Origin: JABCPH02 sp963524305
Lineage (GTDB): Bacteria > Fusobacteriota > Fusobacteriia > Fusobacteriales > Leptotrichiaceae
DNA length: 64,000 nt
Direction of reading: 5' to 3'
Assembly: GCA_963524305.1 (NCBI GenBank)
Contig: CAURGH010000007.1
Coordinates: 1 to 64,000 of the forward strand
Position 1 is the first letter of the stretch, and each line of letters begins with the position of its first letter. Position numbers and translations under genes: made by a program. Positions 8,045 through 16,592 of the stretch are shown here, piece by piece. Below the pieces are notes generated by a model. The model did no database searches and was not told the DNA's origin. It saw only the letters and a program-made list of their open reading frames with translations.

Positions 8045-8407
8045 GTGATAAAAAAACTAGATAGAAAAAAAGTAAGAGCTAGAAAACATAAAAGTATAAG
8101 AAGAAGAATCGTTGGAACTGCTGAAAGACCTAGACTTTCTGTTTACAGAAGTTTACAAAATGTATTTGTTCAAATTATTGATGATACTACTGGAAATACT
8201 TTAGTATCAGCATCTACAATTGAAAAAGGTGCAAAAATCGAAAATGGTTCAAATATTGAAGCAGCTAAACAAATTGGTGAAAGAATTGCGAAAAAAGCAT
8301 TAGAAAAAGGAATAACAACAGTTGTATTTGATAGAGGTGGATATGTTTACACTGGAAGAATCAAAGCAATAGCTGATGCAGCAAGAGAAGCAGGATTAAA
8401 ATTCTAA
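8045..8407 (+). CDS. rplR: 50S ribosomal protein L18
   Basis: A 120-residue L18, a 5S rRNA binder. Hallmarks are the arginine/lysine-rich N-terminus, RPRLSVYRSLQNVFVQIIDD, and FDRGGYVYTGRIKAIADAAREAGL at the end. The start is GTG following AGGAGG. Confidence 0.97.
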   Translation: MIKKLDRKKVRARKHKSIRRRIVGTAERPRLSVYRSLQNVFVQIIDDTTGNTLVSASTIEKGAKIENGSNIEAAKQIGERIAKKALEKGITTVVFDRGGYVYTGRIKAIADAAREAGLKF

Positions 8408-8425
8408 GGAGAAGGAGGACTTATT

Positions 8426-8935
8426 TTGGCCAGAGATAGAGAAAGAAATGAAAAAGCAAGTGAATTTAAAGAAAGTCTTTTAAGAATAAATAGAGTTTCT
8501 AAAACTGTTAAAGGGGGAAGAAGAATGTCATTCTCAGTTTTAGCAGCAGTTGGAGACGAAAAAGGTAAAGTTGGTATTGGTTTAGGAAAAGCAAATGGTG
8601 TACCAGATGCTATTAGAAAAGCAATTGCTAACGCTAAGAAAAATTTAGTAACTGTATCTTTAAAAGGTGGAACTTTACCACATGAACAAATTGGTAAATA
8701 CAATTCTACAAGTGTATTATTGAAACCAGCTTCAAAAGGGACAGGAGTTATCGCTGGGTCAGCAGCTAGGGAATTATTAGAATTAGCTGGTGTAACAGAC
8801 GTACTTACTAAAATTAGAGGTTCAAAAAATAAAAGTAACGTTGCAAGAGCTACATTAGAAGGATTGAGACAATTAAGATCTATTGAAGAAGTAGCAAGAT
8901 TAAGAGGAAAAACAGTAGAAGAAATTTTAGGATAA
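8426..8935 (+). CDS. rpsE: 30S ribosomal protein S5
   Basis: A 169-residue S5, involved in decoding fidelity. The double-stranded RNA-binding domain (INRVSKTVKGGRRMSFSVLA) and the GTGVIAGSAARELLELAGV segment are present. The start is TTG after AAGGAGGAC; no closer ATG exists. Confidence 0.97.
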   Translation: MARDRERNEKASEFKESLLRINRVSKTVKGGRRMSFSVLAAVGDEKGKVGIGLGKANGVPDAIRKAIANAKKNLVTVSLKGGTLPHEQIGKYNSTSVLLKPASKGTGVIAGSAARELLELAGVTDVLTKIRGSKNKSNVARATLEGLRQLRSIEEVARLRGKTVEEILG

Positions 8936-8956
8936 TTAGGTTAGGAGGTAAAATTA

Positions 8957-9136
8957 ATGTCTAAAGTAAAAGTAACACTTGTTAAGGGAATTAATGGAAG
9001 AAAACCTAATCATATTGCGACTGTGAAATCACTTGGATTAAGAAAAATCAGTCAAAGTGCAGTACATAATAAAACTGCAGATATAGAAGGAAAAATAAAA
9101 TTAGTTTCTTATTTACTTAAAGTAGAGGAGGTTTAA
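8957..9136 (+). CDS. rpmD: 50S ribosomal protein L30
   Basis: A short gene of 59 codons beginning ATG at 8957 after TTAGGAGG and ending TAA at 9134-9136. The translation (SKVKVTLVKGINGRKPNHI, then VKSLGLRKISQSAVH) matches L30. It fits the canonical order between rpsE and rplO. Its last codons contain the GAGGAGG ribosome binding site of rplO. Confidence 0.96.
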   Translation: MSKVKVTLVKGINGRKPNHIATVKSLGLRKISQSAVHNKTADIEGKIKLVSYLLKVEEV

Positions 9137-9142
9137 GAATAA

Positions 9143-9757
9143 ATGAATCTTAATGAATTAAAACCTGCTGAAGGATCAAAAAGACAAAGAAAAAGAGTAG
9201 GAAGAGGTCACGGAACTGGTTGGGGTAAAACAGCTGGTAAAGGGCACAATGGACAAAAACAAAGATCAGGTTCATATGTATCACCTATATTTGAAGGTGG
9301 ACAAATGCCAATAGTTAGAAGAGTTCCTAAAAGAGGATTCTCTAATTCAGCATTCAAAAAAGATTTTGTAGTAATTACATTATCAGATATAGTAGATAAT
9401 TTCAATGATGGTGATGTTGTAAGTTTACAAACATTAGTTGAAAATGGGATTGTTAAAAACCCTAAATTTATATCTAAATATTCAGATGCAGCTTTAAGAG
9501 AAGTAAAAGGTAAAAAAGCAGTAAAAAAATATTTAGCTGAAAATGTTGAATCATATGTTAAAGAAAAAGAATTTACAAGTTTATTAAAAGTAATTGGAAA
9601 TGCAGAAGTTTCTAAAAAATTAACAATTAAAGCTCATAAAGTTTCAGGAACTGCTAAAGCATTAATTGAACAAGCTGGTGGATCAGTAGAATTACTTGAA
9701 ATTAAATCGTATTCAGCTAAAGCAGGAAATAACAAAAAAGAAGAAGAGAATAAGTAA
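9143..9757 (+). CDS. rplO: 50S ribosomal protein L15, with an internal insertion
   Basis: L15 organises the 50S core. The N-terminal half is typical (RKRVGRGHGTGWGKTAGKG, GGQMPIVRRVPKRGF), as is the C-terminal fold (KKLTIKAHKVSGTAKALIE, then QAGGSVELLE). At 204 residues it is much longer than the usual ~145. The excess is a lysine-rich segment of about 40 residues (around 108-147) between the two conserved halves, plus a charged tail. ATG start. Confidence 0.95.
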   Translation: MNLNELKPAEGSKRQRKRVGRGHGTGWGKTAGKGHNGQKQRSGSYVSPIFEGGQMPIVRRVPKRGFSNSAFKKDFVVITLSDIVDNFNDGDVVSLQTLVENGIVKNPKFISKYSDAALREVKGKKAVKKYLAENVESYVKEKEFTSLLKVIGNAEVSKKLTIKAHKVSGTAKALIEQAGGSVELLEIKSYSAKAGNNKKEEENK

Positions 9758-9801
9758 GATTTAATATCTTGCTTTTTCTTCATATATAAGGAGTGGTTGT
9801 A

Positions 9802-11115
9802 TTGACTTTAACTGAAGCAATAGTAAGTAGAGTAAAAGCTATCTTTAATATTCCAGAATTGGAAAAAAGAATAACGTTTACACTATTGATGATACTAGTA
9901 GCTAGAGTAGGTATACATATAGTTGTTCCAGGAGTAGATACAAATGTATTTAAGAGTCTTTCGCATAATAATGCAATTGCAGGATTTTTAAATCTGTTTT
10001 CTGGAGGAGCCGTAGAAAGAGCTTCGATCTTTTCATTAGGAATAATTCCTTATATTAACTCTTCTATTGTATTTCAATTATTAGGAGTTATTTTCCCTAA
10101 AATAGATGAAATGCAAAAAGAAGGTGGAAAAGAAAGAGATAAAATAACGCAATGGACAAGATATTTGACTATAGTGTTAGCTTTAGGACAATCATTTGGG
10201 ATAGCAGTAATGCTTGCTAATCAAGGATTTGTTCTAGAAGATACAAGTTTTAAATTTATTATAAGAACAGTTGTATTAATGACTGGAGGAACTGCATTTT
10301 TAATGTGGATTTCTGAAAGAATTTCTATAAAAGGTATTGGAAATGGTACTTCAATGTTAATCTTTTTAAATATTGTTGCAGGATTACCTAGTGTTTTAAC
10401 ACAAGCATATTCAAGTTTAAAAGGAAGCGGAACAGGTATAATCTTAATGTTTATATCAATAATAGTTTTTGTTGTATTTATTGCTTTAATGGTTTTAGTG
10501 CAACTTGCTGAAAGAAGAATACCAATTCAATATGCTGGAAAAGGAAGTTTAGGATTTGGTGGAGGACAAAGTGCAGTTGGTAGAAGAACATATTTACCAT
10601 TAAAAATAAATATGTCTGGAGTAATGCCAATAATCTTTGCTTCAGTGCTAATGGCGGCACCACCATTTTTAGTTACATTAATGAAACCAGGTGTTTGGAA
10701 AAATAGATTGACAACTTGGTTTTCACAAACAGGAGTATTGTATCTATTATTATTTGCTGTATTAATTACAGTATTTTCGTTCTTTTATACGTTAACAATA
10801 GCTTTTGATCCAGATAAAGTATCAGAAGATTTGAAACAAAGTGGAGGAACAATACCTACTGTAAGAGCAGGTGCAGAAACAGCTGATTATTTAGAAAAGG
10901 TTGTTACAAGAGTTACTTTTGGAAGTGCTATTTTCTTATCAATATTAGGAATATTGCCTAATATATGGTTTGGATATGTTCTTCATATACCTGTATTACT
11001 TGGAGGAACAAGCTTATTGATCTTAGTTGGAACAGCAGTTGAATTATTATTACAAATTGATTCATATTTGGCTGTTAAACAAATGAAAGGTTTTATAAGT
11101 AGAAAAAATAAATAA
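9802..11115 (+). CDS. secY: Preprotein translocase subunit SecY
   Basis: A 437-residue membrane protein with about ten hydrophobic helices, forming the channel of the Sec translocon. Signatures are GIIPYINSSIVFQLL near residue 80 and QLAERRIPIQYAGK near residue 240, with PGxxT-like YLEKVVTRVTFGSA near the end. I choose the TTG at 9802, 8 nt after AAGGAG; a GTG at 9793 overlaps that site. It is the last gene of the cluster; adk, map and infA do not follow. Confidence 0.97.
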   Translation: MTLTEAIVSRVKAIFNIPELEKRITFTLLMILVARVGIHIVVPGVDTNVFKSLSHNNAIAGFLNLFSGGAVERASIFSLGIIPYINSSIVFQLLGVIFPKIDEMQKEGGKERDKITQWTRYLTIVLALGQSFGIAVMLANQGFVLEDTSFKFIIRTVVLMTGGTAFLMWISERISIKGIGNGTSMLIFLNIVAGLPSVLTQAYSSLKGSGTGIILMFISIIVFVVFIALMVLVQLAERRIPIQYAGKGSLGFGGGQSAVGRRTYLPLKINMSGVMPIIFASVLMAAPPFLVTLMKPGVWKNRLTTWFSQTGVLYLLLFAVLITVFSFFYTLTIAFDPDKVSEDLKQSGGTIPTVRAGAETADYLEKVVTRVTFGSAIFLSILGILPNIWFGYVLHIPVLLGGTSLLILVGTAVELLLQIDSYLAVKQMKGFISRKNK

Positions 11116-11124
11116 AAATATAAT

Positions 11125-11175
11125 AAAAAAATCTCTGATTAAGAATGACTTCTTTTTAAGAGATTTTTTATTTTA
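11125..11175. terminator. Terminator between secY and phnE (convergent)
   Basis: AAAAAATCTCT at 11125-11135 pairs with AGAGATTTTTT at 11159-11169, with T- and A-rich arms on both sides. It could stop transcription from either direction between these convergent genes. The remaining 140 bp up to the phnE stop shows nothing else I recognise. Confidence 0.75.
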
Positions 11176-11316
11176 TATTTGAATCTATTTAAAATCAAAT
11201 TACTATAGTTATATAAATTTAGGTTTTAAGTAAGTAGCCATAACTTTTGAGTTTAGTTTTACGAATAGCTAAATCAAATATTATTAAATATTGTTATATG
11301 ACTATAAAATATAAAT

Positions 11317-12153
11317 TTAATTTTTTAGATATTTATTTTTTAATAAATAAGAAATAAATTCTAATATGATGGCTACGATGAATATTAAGTATACAAATAC
11401 TCCGATTTCTCGAATATCAAAATACATGGTTCCAGACATAAACATATCATATCCTATTCCACCTGCTCCTGATGCAGCACCAACTGCTACAGCATTTGTA
11501 AAATTGATTTCAAATCTTACAAAAGTCCACGAGAGGATGGAAGTAATTGTAGATGGTAAAACAGCTTGGAATATAATTTGCCACCAAGAAGCACCTGTGG
11601 CTTTAAGAGCATCGATAGTGCCTGTGTCGATTTCTTCTATGCTTTCTGAATATGCTTTTATTAAATAAGCAACACTGTGAAAAGACATTCCAATAATAGC
11701 AGATTCTACACCAATGTTTGCAACAACTGAAAAGACTAAAACCCAAAGTATTGTTGGGATTGCTCGTATGAATGATACAATAATTTTGATTATTTTTGAT
11801 GTTCTTTCGTTTGAAAGATTTTTTGCAGCAAAAAATGATAAAAATAATGCTACAAAAGATCCAATTAATGTTGTCAGTATAGCAAGTGCAATCGTAATTA
11901 AAAGACTATTAAATACCTCTAGAAATGTGTACCTATCTGATAATCGTGCTTCCAAAAACATAATTTTTAAATCTTTTAAAAATTCTAAGAAAGCAGAAGA
12001 AAACTTGACACCACCCATATCAATTGTAGATAGTGTAAAAATTGTGATTAAAGATAAAATACTTAATGTAGACCACAAATAAATTCTAGATTTTGTAAAT
12101 TTTCGTATTATTATTTTATTATTTTTTGTTTTTTCAATATATTTTGAATTCAT
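11317..12153 (-). CDS. phnE: Phosphonate-type ABC transporter permease (second PhnE)
   Basis: A 278-residue integral membrane protein with about six hydrophobic segments. The EAA-like cytoplasmic loop is visible (IDALKATGASWWQIIFQAVLPS, about residues 182-203), typical of binding-protein-dependent permeases of the PhnE family. It starts 14 bp after the first phnE and pairs with it to form the transmembrane channel. The true substrate is not fixed by sequence. Confidence 0.88.
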   Translation of the reverse strand: MNSKYIEKTKNNKIIIRKFTKSRIYLWSTLSILSLITIFTLSTIDMGGVKFSSAFLEFLKDLKIMFLEARLSDRYTFLEVFNSLLITIALAILTTLIGSFVALFLSFFAAKNLSNERTSKIIKIIVSFIRAIPTILWVLVFSVVANIGVESAIIGMSFHSVAYLIKAYSESIEEIDTGTIDALKATGASWWQIIFQAVLPSTITSILSWTFVRFEINFTNAVAVGAASGAGGIGYDMFMSGTMYFDIREIGVFVYLIFIVAIILEFISYLLKNKYLKN

Positions 12154-12167
12154 TGTATGACCTCCTC

Positions 12168-12971
12168 CTACATTAATTCTTTTCTTATTTTGTTAGATAG
12201 TAATTCAATGCTGATAATAATTATTATTACGAACAATATAACCATTCCAGCTGCATCATAACGGAAACTTCGATAGTAGAGGTTAAAAATAAATCCAATT
12301 CCAGTACCTGTAAGTAATCCAATTAAAGTTGCTTCCCTAATTCCATTTTCTATAAAAAATAATAACCAAGATATTAGTTGTGGCAAAACGCTTGGAACAA
12401 CTCCTTGAAAAATTATTTGGAAATATGATGCACCTGTTGTTTTTAGAGCTTCGATAATATTTTCTGATGCTTCATCTATTGTCTCAATGAAAGTTCTTGT
12501 TAAATATCCAAGAGTGACTAAAAATAGTGCTAAAAATCCTGTAAACTGGCTTTGTTTGAATGAAAATAGAAGAACTAAAGACCAAGCAACAAGAGGAATA
12601 TTTCTAAAAAATGAAGCAATAATTTTTACTAATATTTTTGTAAAAAGATTTATTCCAGTTGCTTCAGAACCAATTAATGCTAAAAATAATGCAAAAATAG
12701 ATGATACAATTGTTGAAGAAACTGCTAATAAAATAGTTTCAATTGCTGTTTTAAAAATAATTGGCAAATACTGCAAAGATTCTGATGTTGGAATAAATTT
12801 TTGGAAAAGCCAAATTATCCCACTTGGAATTGATAAAAAAGCAGCAGTATTTTTAAAGCCAGAAATAATGCTAGAAAAAAAATATAAAATAAAAACTATT
12901 AATACAAAAAAGATTTTACTATTTTTTCTTTTTTTAAAAATATCGCTATTTATTTTTTGTGATTTTGACAT
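12168..12971 (-). CDS. phnE: Phosphonate-type ABC transporter permease (first PhnE)
   Basis: A 267-residue permease with about six membrane segments and the coupling loop IEALKTTGASYFQIIFQGVVPS near residues 167-188. It resembles its neighbour and both belong to the PhnE family, so the importer uses a heterodimer. It lies 21 bp after phnC on the minus strand. Confidence 0.88.
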   Translation of the reverse strand: MSKSQKINSDIFKKRKNSKIFFVLIVFILYFFSSIISGFKNTAAFLSIPSGIIWLFQKFIPTSESLQYLPIIFKTAIETILLAVSSTIVSSIFALFLALIGSEATGINLFTKILVKIIASFFRNIPLVAWSLVLLFSFKQSQFTGFLALFLVTLGYLTRTFIETIDEASENIIEALKTTGASYFQIIFQGVVPSVLPQLISWLLFFIENGIREATLIGLLTGTGIGFIFNLYYRSFRYDAAGMVILFVIIIIISIELLSNKIRKELM

Positions 12972-12992
12972 TTTTGTGATACTCCTTTCCTA

Positions 12993-13748
12993 TTAATATT
13001 CTTCACTTTCTTCATTTTTATAAATTTTTTCAATTTCTTCTTTTGATAATTTATCAACAGAGTTATCGAATACTTTTTTTCCTTTATTTAAAGCTATTAT
13101 TCTGTCAGAATATTTTAAAGCTATATCAACTTGGTGAAGATTAACAATGCAAGTAACGCCCATATCTTTAACTATTTTAAGAAGGTATTCCATAACTTTT
13201 TCAGATGATTTTGGGTCAAGCGAGGCAATAGGCTCGTCACATAACAGTAAAGTTGGTTTTTGTATCAAAGCACGTGCGATTCCAACTCTTTGTTTTTGTC
13301 CTCCGCTTAAATCACTACATTTTTGATAAGCATACTTTTCTAAATCAACTTTTTCTAATAATCTGAAAGCTTCTTCCTTTTCCTTTTCTGTATAAATACC
13401 CAAAGCACCAGCTAAAACTGATTTATAGCCAAGTCTTCCATGTAAAACATTCTCAATAACAGTCAAACGTTCAACTAAATTATAATTTTGGAAAATCATA
13501 CCAATTTGCCTTCTAACTAGCTTTGTTTCCTTTTTATTCAATGTTTCAATTTTTTTTCCTTCAAAAATAATACTACCACTTGAAATATCAATCATTCTGT
13601 TAATACTTCTAAGCAAAGTAGATTTTCCTGCCCCAGAAGGTCCAATAATAGATATAAACTGTTGTTTCTCTACATCAAATGAAATATTTGAGAGAGCAAC
13701 AGTTTTATTTTTATAAATTTTGGATACATTTTTTAAACTTAAAATCAT
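12993..13748 (-). CDS. phnC: Phosphonate-type ABC transporter ATPase PhnC
   Basis: A 251-residue ATPase: Walker A GPSGAGKSTLL, Q-loop region MIFQNYNLVERLTVIENVL, signature LSGGQKQRVGIARAL, Walker B LLLCDEPIASLDP, and a switch histidine in VNLHQVDIAL. The long spacer after the Q-loop is typical of PhnC. The start is the ATG at 13748, preceded by GAAAGGA; an ATG 30 nt further upstream lacks a ribosome binding site. Confidence 0.93.
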   Translation of the reverse strand: MILSLKNVSKIYKNKTVALSNISFDVEKQQFISIIGPSGAGKSTLLRSINRMIDISSGSIIFEGKKIETLNKKETKLVRRQIGMIFQNYNLVERLTVIENVLHGRLGYKSVLAGALGIYTEKEKEEAFRLLEKVDLEKYAYQKCSDLSGGQKQRVGIARALIQKPTLLLCDEPIASLDPKSSEKVMEYLLKIVKDMGVTCIVNLHQVDIALKYSDRIIALNKGKKVFDNSVDKLSKEEIEKIYKNEESEEY

Positions 13749-14014
13749 ATTTTTTTCCTTTCTATCAGAATCTATCAATAAAAATAAGAATTTATTTTCA
13801 TAAAAATTATGAAAATAGAATAAAATATTTATGAAAAATTTTATTTATTAAGATATTCCTGAAAAGTTTTTTAGAAAATTTTCATATACAATTTTATCAT
13901 ATATTTTATAAAAATAATAGTTTAAAAAAATAAAAAAGCTCTCATAATATCATTTAGAAATTACAAAAGCTTTATTTATAGTTACTCTTTAAAATAACTC
14001 AAAATATTAAAAAA
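13749..14014. other. 266-bp gap between phnD and phnC
   Basis: The gap is very AT-rich. On the minus strand, AAAGCT near 13968-13973 can pair with AGCTTT near 13934-13939 followed by a T-rich stretch, a weak terminator-like hairpin with a large loop. It might lower expression of the ATPase and permeases relative to the binding protein. No coding potential is seen. Confidence 0.35.
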
Positions 14015-15010
14015 TTATTTTTCTTTCATTATATCTTCATACCATTTATTGTTAACTTCAACAAATCCTACTTTGTTACTTTCTTTTAAGAATAATCCTC
14101 TAATTTTACTTGTTTTAGCACTAAAGATTGCAGGATTTTCATAAGTTTCTTTAGATAATAAAGCTGCTTTTATTTTTGCTTGGTCATCTTTATTAAGTGA
14201 TTTTACATTGAATACAATTGCTCCATTAGGTACAGGAATAGATTTTATAACTGTAAAACTTTTTCCAGCGTATTCTCCAAATGGTGAAGGTGCTCCAGCC
14301 TTAACTTTGTATGTAGCCCCAGTTTTATTTTCTTCTCCTGATACTAATTCATAAGTTGTAAAAGATTTAGGAATAGCAAATGTAGCTACATCTACATCTT
14401 TTTTCAATAAATTTACTTGTGTTCCAGGATGTGAATTTCCGAAAATAACTTTAGAGAATACTTTTCCTTCTTGAAGTAATTCATCAGTATTTTTCAATCC
14501 AAATTCTTTAACTAAAACTTCCCCAGGAACAACAAACCCTGATGTGGAACTATTTGTTACAAAAGAAACTTTTTTACCTTTTAATTTTTTCAAATCATAA
14601 GTATTTCCAACTTTGTAATTGTTAGCAGCGTCACTAGGTACAGCTATAAAACTGTAATAAAGAGCATCTGCGTTTGTACCACTTTTTCCAGCATTTGTAA
14701 CAATTGCTTGTACATCTTTTGTTTTTTTGTCAGCGGTTAAAATACCTTCGGCCCCAATATAAGCGATTTGAGCTTGCCCTGAAATAATGTTTTCCATAGC
14801 GATATTGTAGTCAGTCGTTGTAACAATATTCGCCTTTTTACCTGTAGCTTTTTCAATGATTTTAGCAAATTCTTCACGAGAAGCTTTTAGAGAATCATTT
14901 GATTCATTTGGTAAAAATACTATGTTAATTGCATCATTCTTTTTTCCACAACTTATAGCAAGCATAAGAATTACTAAAGCCATCAAAATTTTAAAAATTC
15001 CTTTTTTCAT
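14015..15010 (-). CDS. phnD: Phosphonate-type ABC transporter substrate-binding lipoprotein PhnD
   Basis: A 331-residue periplasmic binding protein anchored as a lipoprotein: hydrophobic signal and lipobox LAISC with Cys21. The PhnD fold is shown by IVFLPNESNDSLKASREEF, the SxxSxSGFVVP phosphoryl-binding loop, and the NSHPGTQVNLL histidine motif. Known relatives bind phosphonates, phosphite or phosphate. The window contains no C-P lyase or other phosphonate-degrading gene, so the ligand is open. ATG start with CTAGGAGG. Confidence 0.9.
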   Translation of the reverse strand: MKKGIFKILMALVILMLAISCGKKNDAINIVFLPNESNDSLKASREEFAKIIEKATGKKANIVTTTDYNIAMENIISGQAQIAYIGAEGILTADKKTKDVQAIVTNAGKSGTNADALYYSFIAVPSDAANNYKVGNTYDLKKLKGKKVSFVTNSSTSGFVVPGEVLVKEFGLKNTDELLQEGKVFSKVIFGNSHPGTQVNLLKKDVDVATFAIPKSFTTYELVSGEENKTGATYKVKAGAPSPFGEYAGKSFTVIKSIPVPNGAIVFNVKSLNKDDQAKIKAALLSKETYENPAIFSAKTSKIRGLFLKESNKVGFVEVNNKWYEDIMKEK

Positions 15011-15194
15011 AAATACCTCCTAGTATTATTTTAGATTTGTAAAAGATAAATTAAAATGTAAATTATAGAAGGTATAATTAATTTTAATTTTCTTTAGCAC
15101 ATTATAACAATTTTTTTAAGATTTTTCTAGAATTAATTTTTTTTAATGTTTAGAAAAATTATTTAGAGAAAAATCCAAAATATAATTTCAAAAA

Positions 15195-15236
15195 TAAAAA
15201 AGAGAAAATCTAATAATGTTTAGAAAATCTCTTTTA
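15195..15236. terminator. Terminator downstream of tmRNA (bidirectional)
   Basis: AAAAAGAGAAAATCTA pairs with TAGAAAATCTCTTTT across a short loop, and the minus-strand copy ends in a T-rich run. It lies about 40 nt after the tmRNA 3' end and isolates it from phnD. Confidence 0.7.
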
Positions 15237-15273
15237 GTAAATAATTTATTTATAACATTAATTTGAATTTTTT

Positions 15274-15614
15274 TGGTGGAAATGACGGGAATCGAACCCG
15301 TGTCCAAAATAGAAAGTCCTCACTACTTTCTACAAGTTTAGTTCATTTAACGCTTTAACTTTTAGATATTAAATGAACAAAAGTCTAAAAGCGAGATTAT
15401 AAGTTGTCCTCAAATGACATAATCATACATTAGAGTAAGCCATTTAAAATGACGTCTTCCAAATCAACAATGGCAAATTCAAATGGAGACGAGCCGCGTA
15501 ATTAGGCAGCTAAAGCGTAATTATCGTTTCCGATTAATTTAAAGTTGGATTTAAAGACTCCCGTCTACCTGCTAGTAATAAGCTTTTTATCCTGTCGAAA
15601 CCAAAACATTCCCA
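15274..15614 (-). ncRNA. ssrA: tmRNA (transfer-messenger RNA)
   Basis: About 341 nt. The 3' end has a T-arm-like GGTTCGATTCC and terminates ATTTCCACCA; its ATTTCCA pairs with TGGGAAT at the 5' end (15608-15614), followed by the typical GTTTTGGTTTCGACAGG. The tag frame at 15531-15502 reads (G)NDNYALAA then stop, with Gly as the apparent resume codon. Stalled ribosomes are rescued by this RNA and the tagged protein is degraded via its C-terminal ALAA. Confidence 0.97.
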
Positions 15615-15630
15615 CATTTATCGTATTGAT

Positions 15631-15658
15631 ATTATATCACAAAAACTCGAATATTCAA
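15631..15658 (-). promoter_or_regulatory. Promoter of tmRNA
   Basis: Read on the minus strand: TTGAAT (15658-15653), a 16-nt spacer, then TATAAT (15636-15631) preceded by TGTGA, an extended -10. It lies about 17 nt before the mature 5' end. Confidence 0.7.
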
Positions 15659-15683
15659 ACTAAATTTTATAAAAATTAAAAAT

Positions 15684-16424
15684 TTATAAAACTTTTTCTA
15701 ACTTTTTCATAAACATTTTTTGAATGAAATCGTATTCACCCATTCCTTTTAGTGAAACTGTAACATTGTATCCATTTTTTTTAAGGATAGATTTCCACGA
15801 ATCATCTTTGTCAGAAGCCATATCATTTTTAGCGTGGTCTCCAGCAACAATCATTAAAGGTTTTAACAAAATATTTTTAAAATTTGTTTTTGATAATTTT
15901 TCTAAAACATTTTCTAAAGTGATCTTACCTTCAACAGTAGCAATGAAAATATTATTTTTTCCAGAAGAATTATATTTTTCTTGTAGAGTTTTATAAATCA
16001 AATCTTCTTCATGATCAGAACCGTGTCCCATAAAAACTATTGCATCATTATTTTCTAAATCATTAAATTCATTATTTTGAACAATTTTTTCATAATCAGA
16101 GTCAGTTGCCAAAAGTGGCTCTGTGATTTTTCCATAAGTATCATCTAATTTTGAATACTCGATTCCAGCTAAAATATGTAAAGACATTGTGATTACTTCT
16201 GAAAATCCTCTTTCCTTTAAGGCTTCAAGACCTTCTTTTTGATTATAAATTTTTAAATTTTCATTTTTTTGAATAATTTTTCTTATAATATTTGATGTAA
16301 ATGCTCTTTCAAAACACTCTTTTCCATATTTTTCAATTACTAGATTTTCGATAGCTTCGATAGTTTTTTTTCTTGTGTCAGAATGAGAAGTACCGAAACT
16401 TGTGACTAAAATACCTTTTTCCAT
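15684..16424 (-). CDS. cbiK: Sirohydrochlorin cobaltochelatase, CbiK type
   Basis: A 246-residue protein of the anaerobic CbiK chelatase family, which inserts cobalt into sirohydrochlorin (or, in some bacteria, nickel or iron into related rings). Seen: the start GILVTSFGTSHSDTRKKTI, FMGHGSDHEEDLIY near residue 130 and VAGDHAKNDMASDKDDSW near residue 190, which carry the metal-binding histidines. No other cobalamin gene is nearby, so its metal and pathway cannot be told from this window. Confidence 0.88.
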   Translation of the reverse strand: MEKGILVTSFGTSHSDTRKKTIEAIENLVIEKYGKECFERAFTSNIIRKIIQKNENLKIYNQKEGLEALKERGFSEVITMSLHILAGIEYSKLDDTYGKITEPLLATDSDYEKIVQNNEFNDLENNDAIVFMGHGSDHEEDLIYKTLQEKYNSSGKNNIFIATVEGKITLENVLEKLSKTNFKNILLKPLMIVAGDHAKNDMASDKDDSWKSILKKNGYNVTVSLKGMGEYDFIQKMFMKKLEKVL

Positions 16425-16547
16425 TTTTAATCCTTTCTTAAAACTTGTGAATTAACCAATATATTATATCATAAATTTTGAAAGTAAAGTAGATAGAAAA
16501 ATTTTTTTGGAAATAAAATTTATTTTTTATTTTTTCTAAAATTATGA

Positions 16548-16553
16548 TATACT
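16548..16553 (+). promoter_or_regulatory. Extended -10 promoter upstream of the GNAT gene
   Basis: TGATATACT at 16545-16553 forms an extended -10 box about 40 nt before the start codon. The -35 region is only T-rich. Confidence 0.4.
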
Positions 16554-16592
16554 TAGAGAATAAAAGTTTTAAGTAAAGGGAGGTTTGTGAAA

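Noticed and set aside
11366..12996. Plus-strand open frames opposite the phnE genes
   Set aside because: They are mirror images of well-supported minus-strand permeases and show no family motifs or ribosome binding sites.
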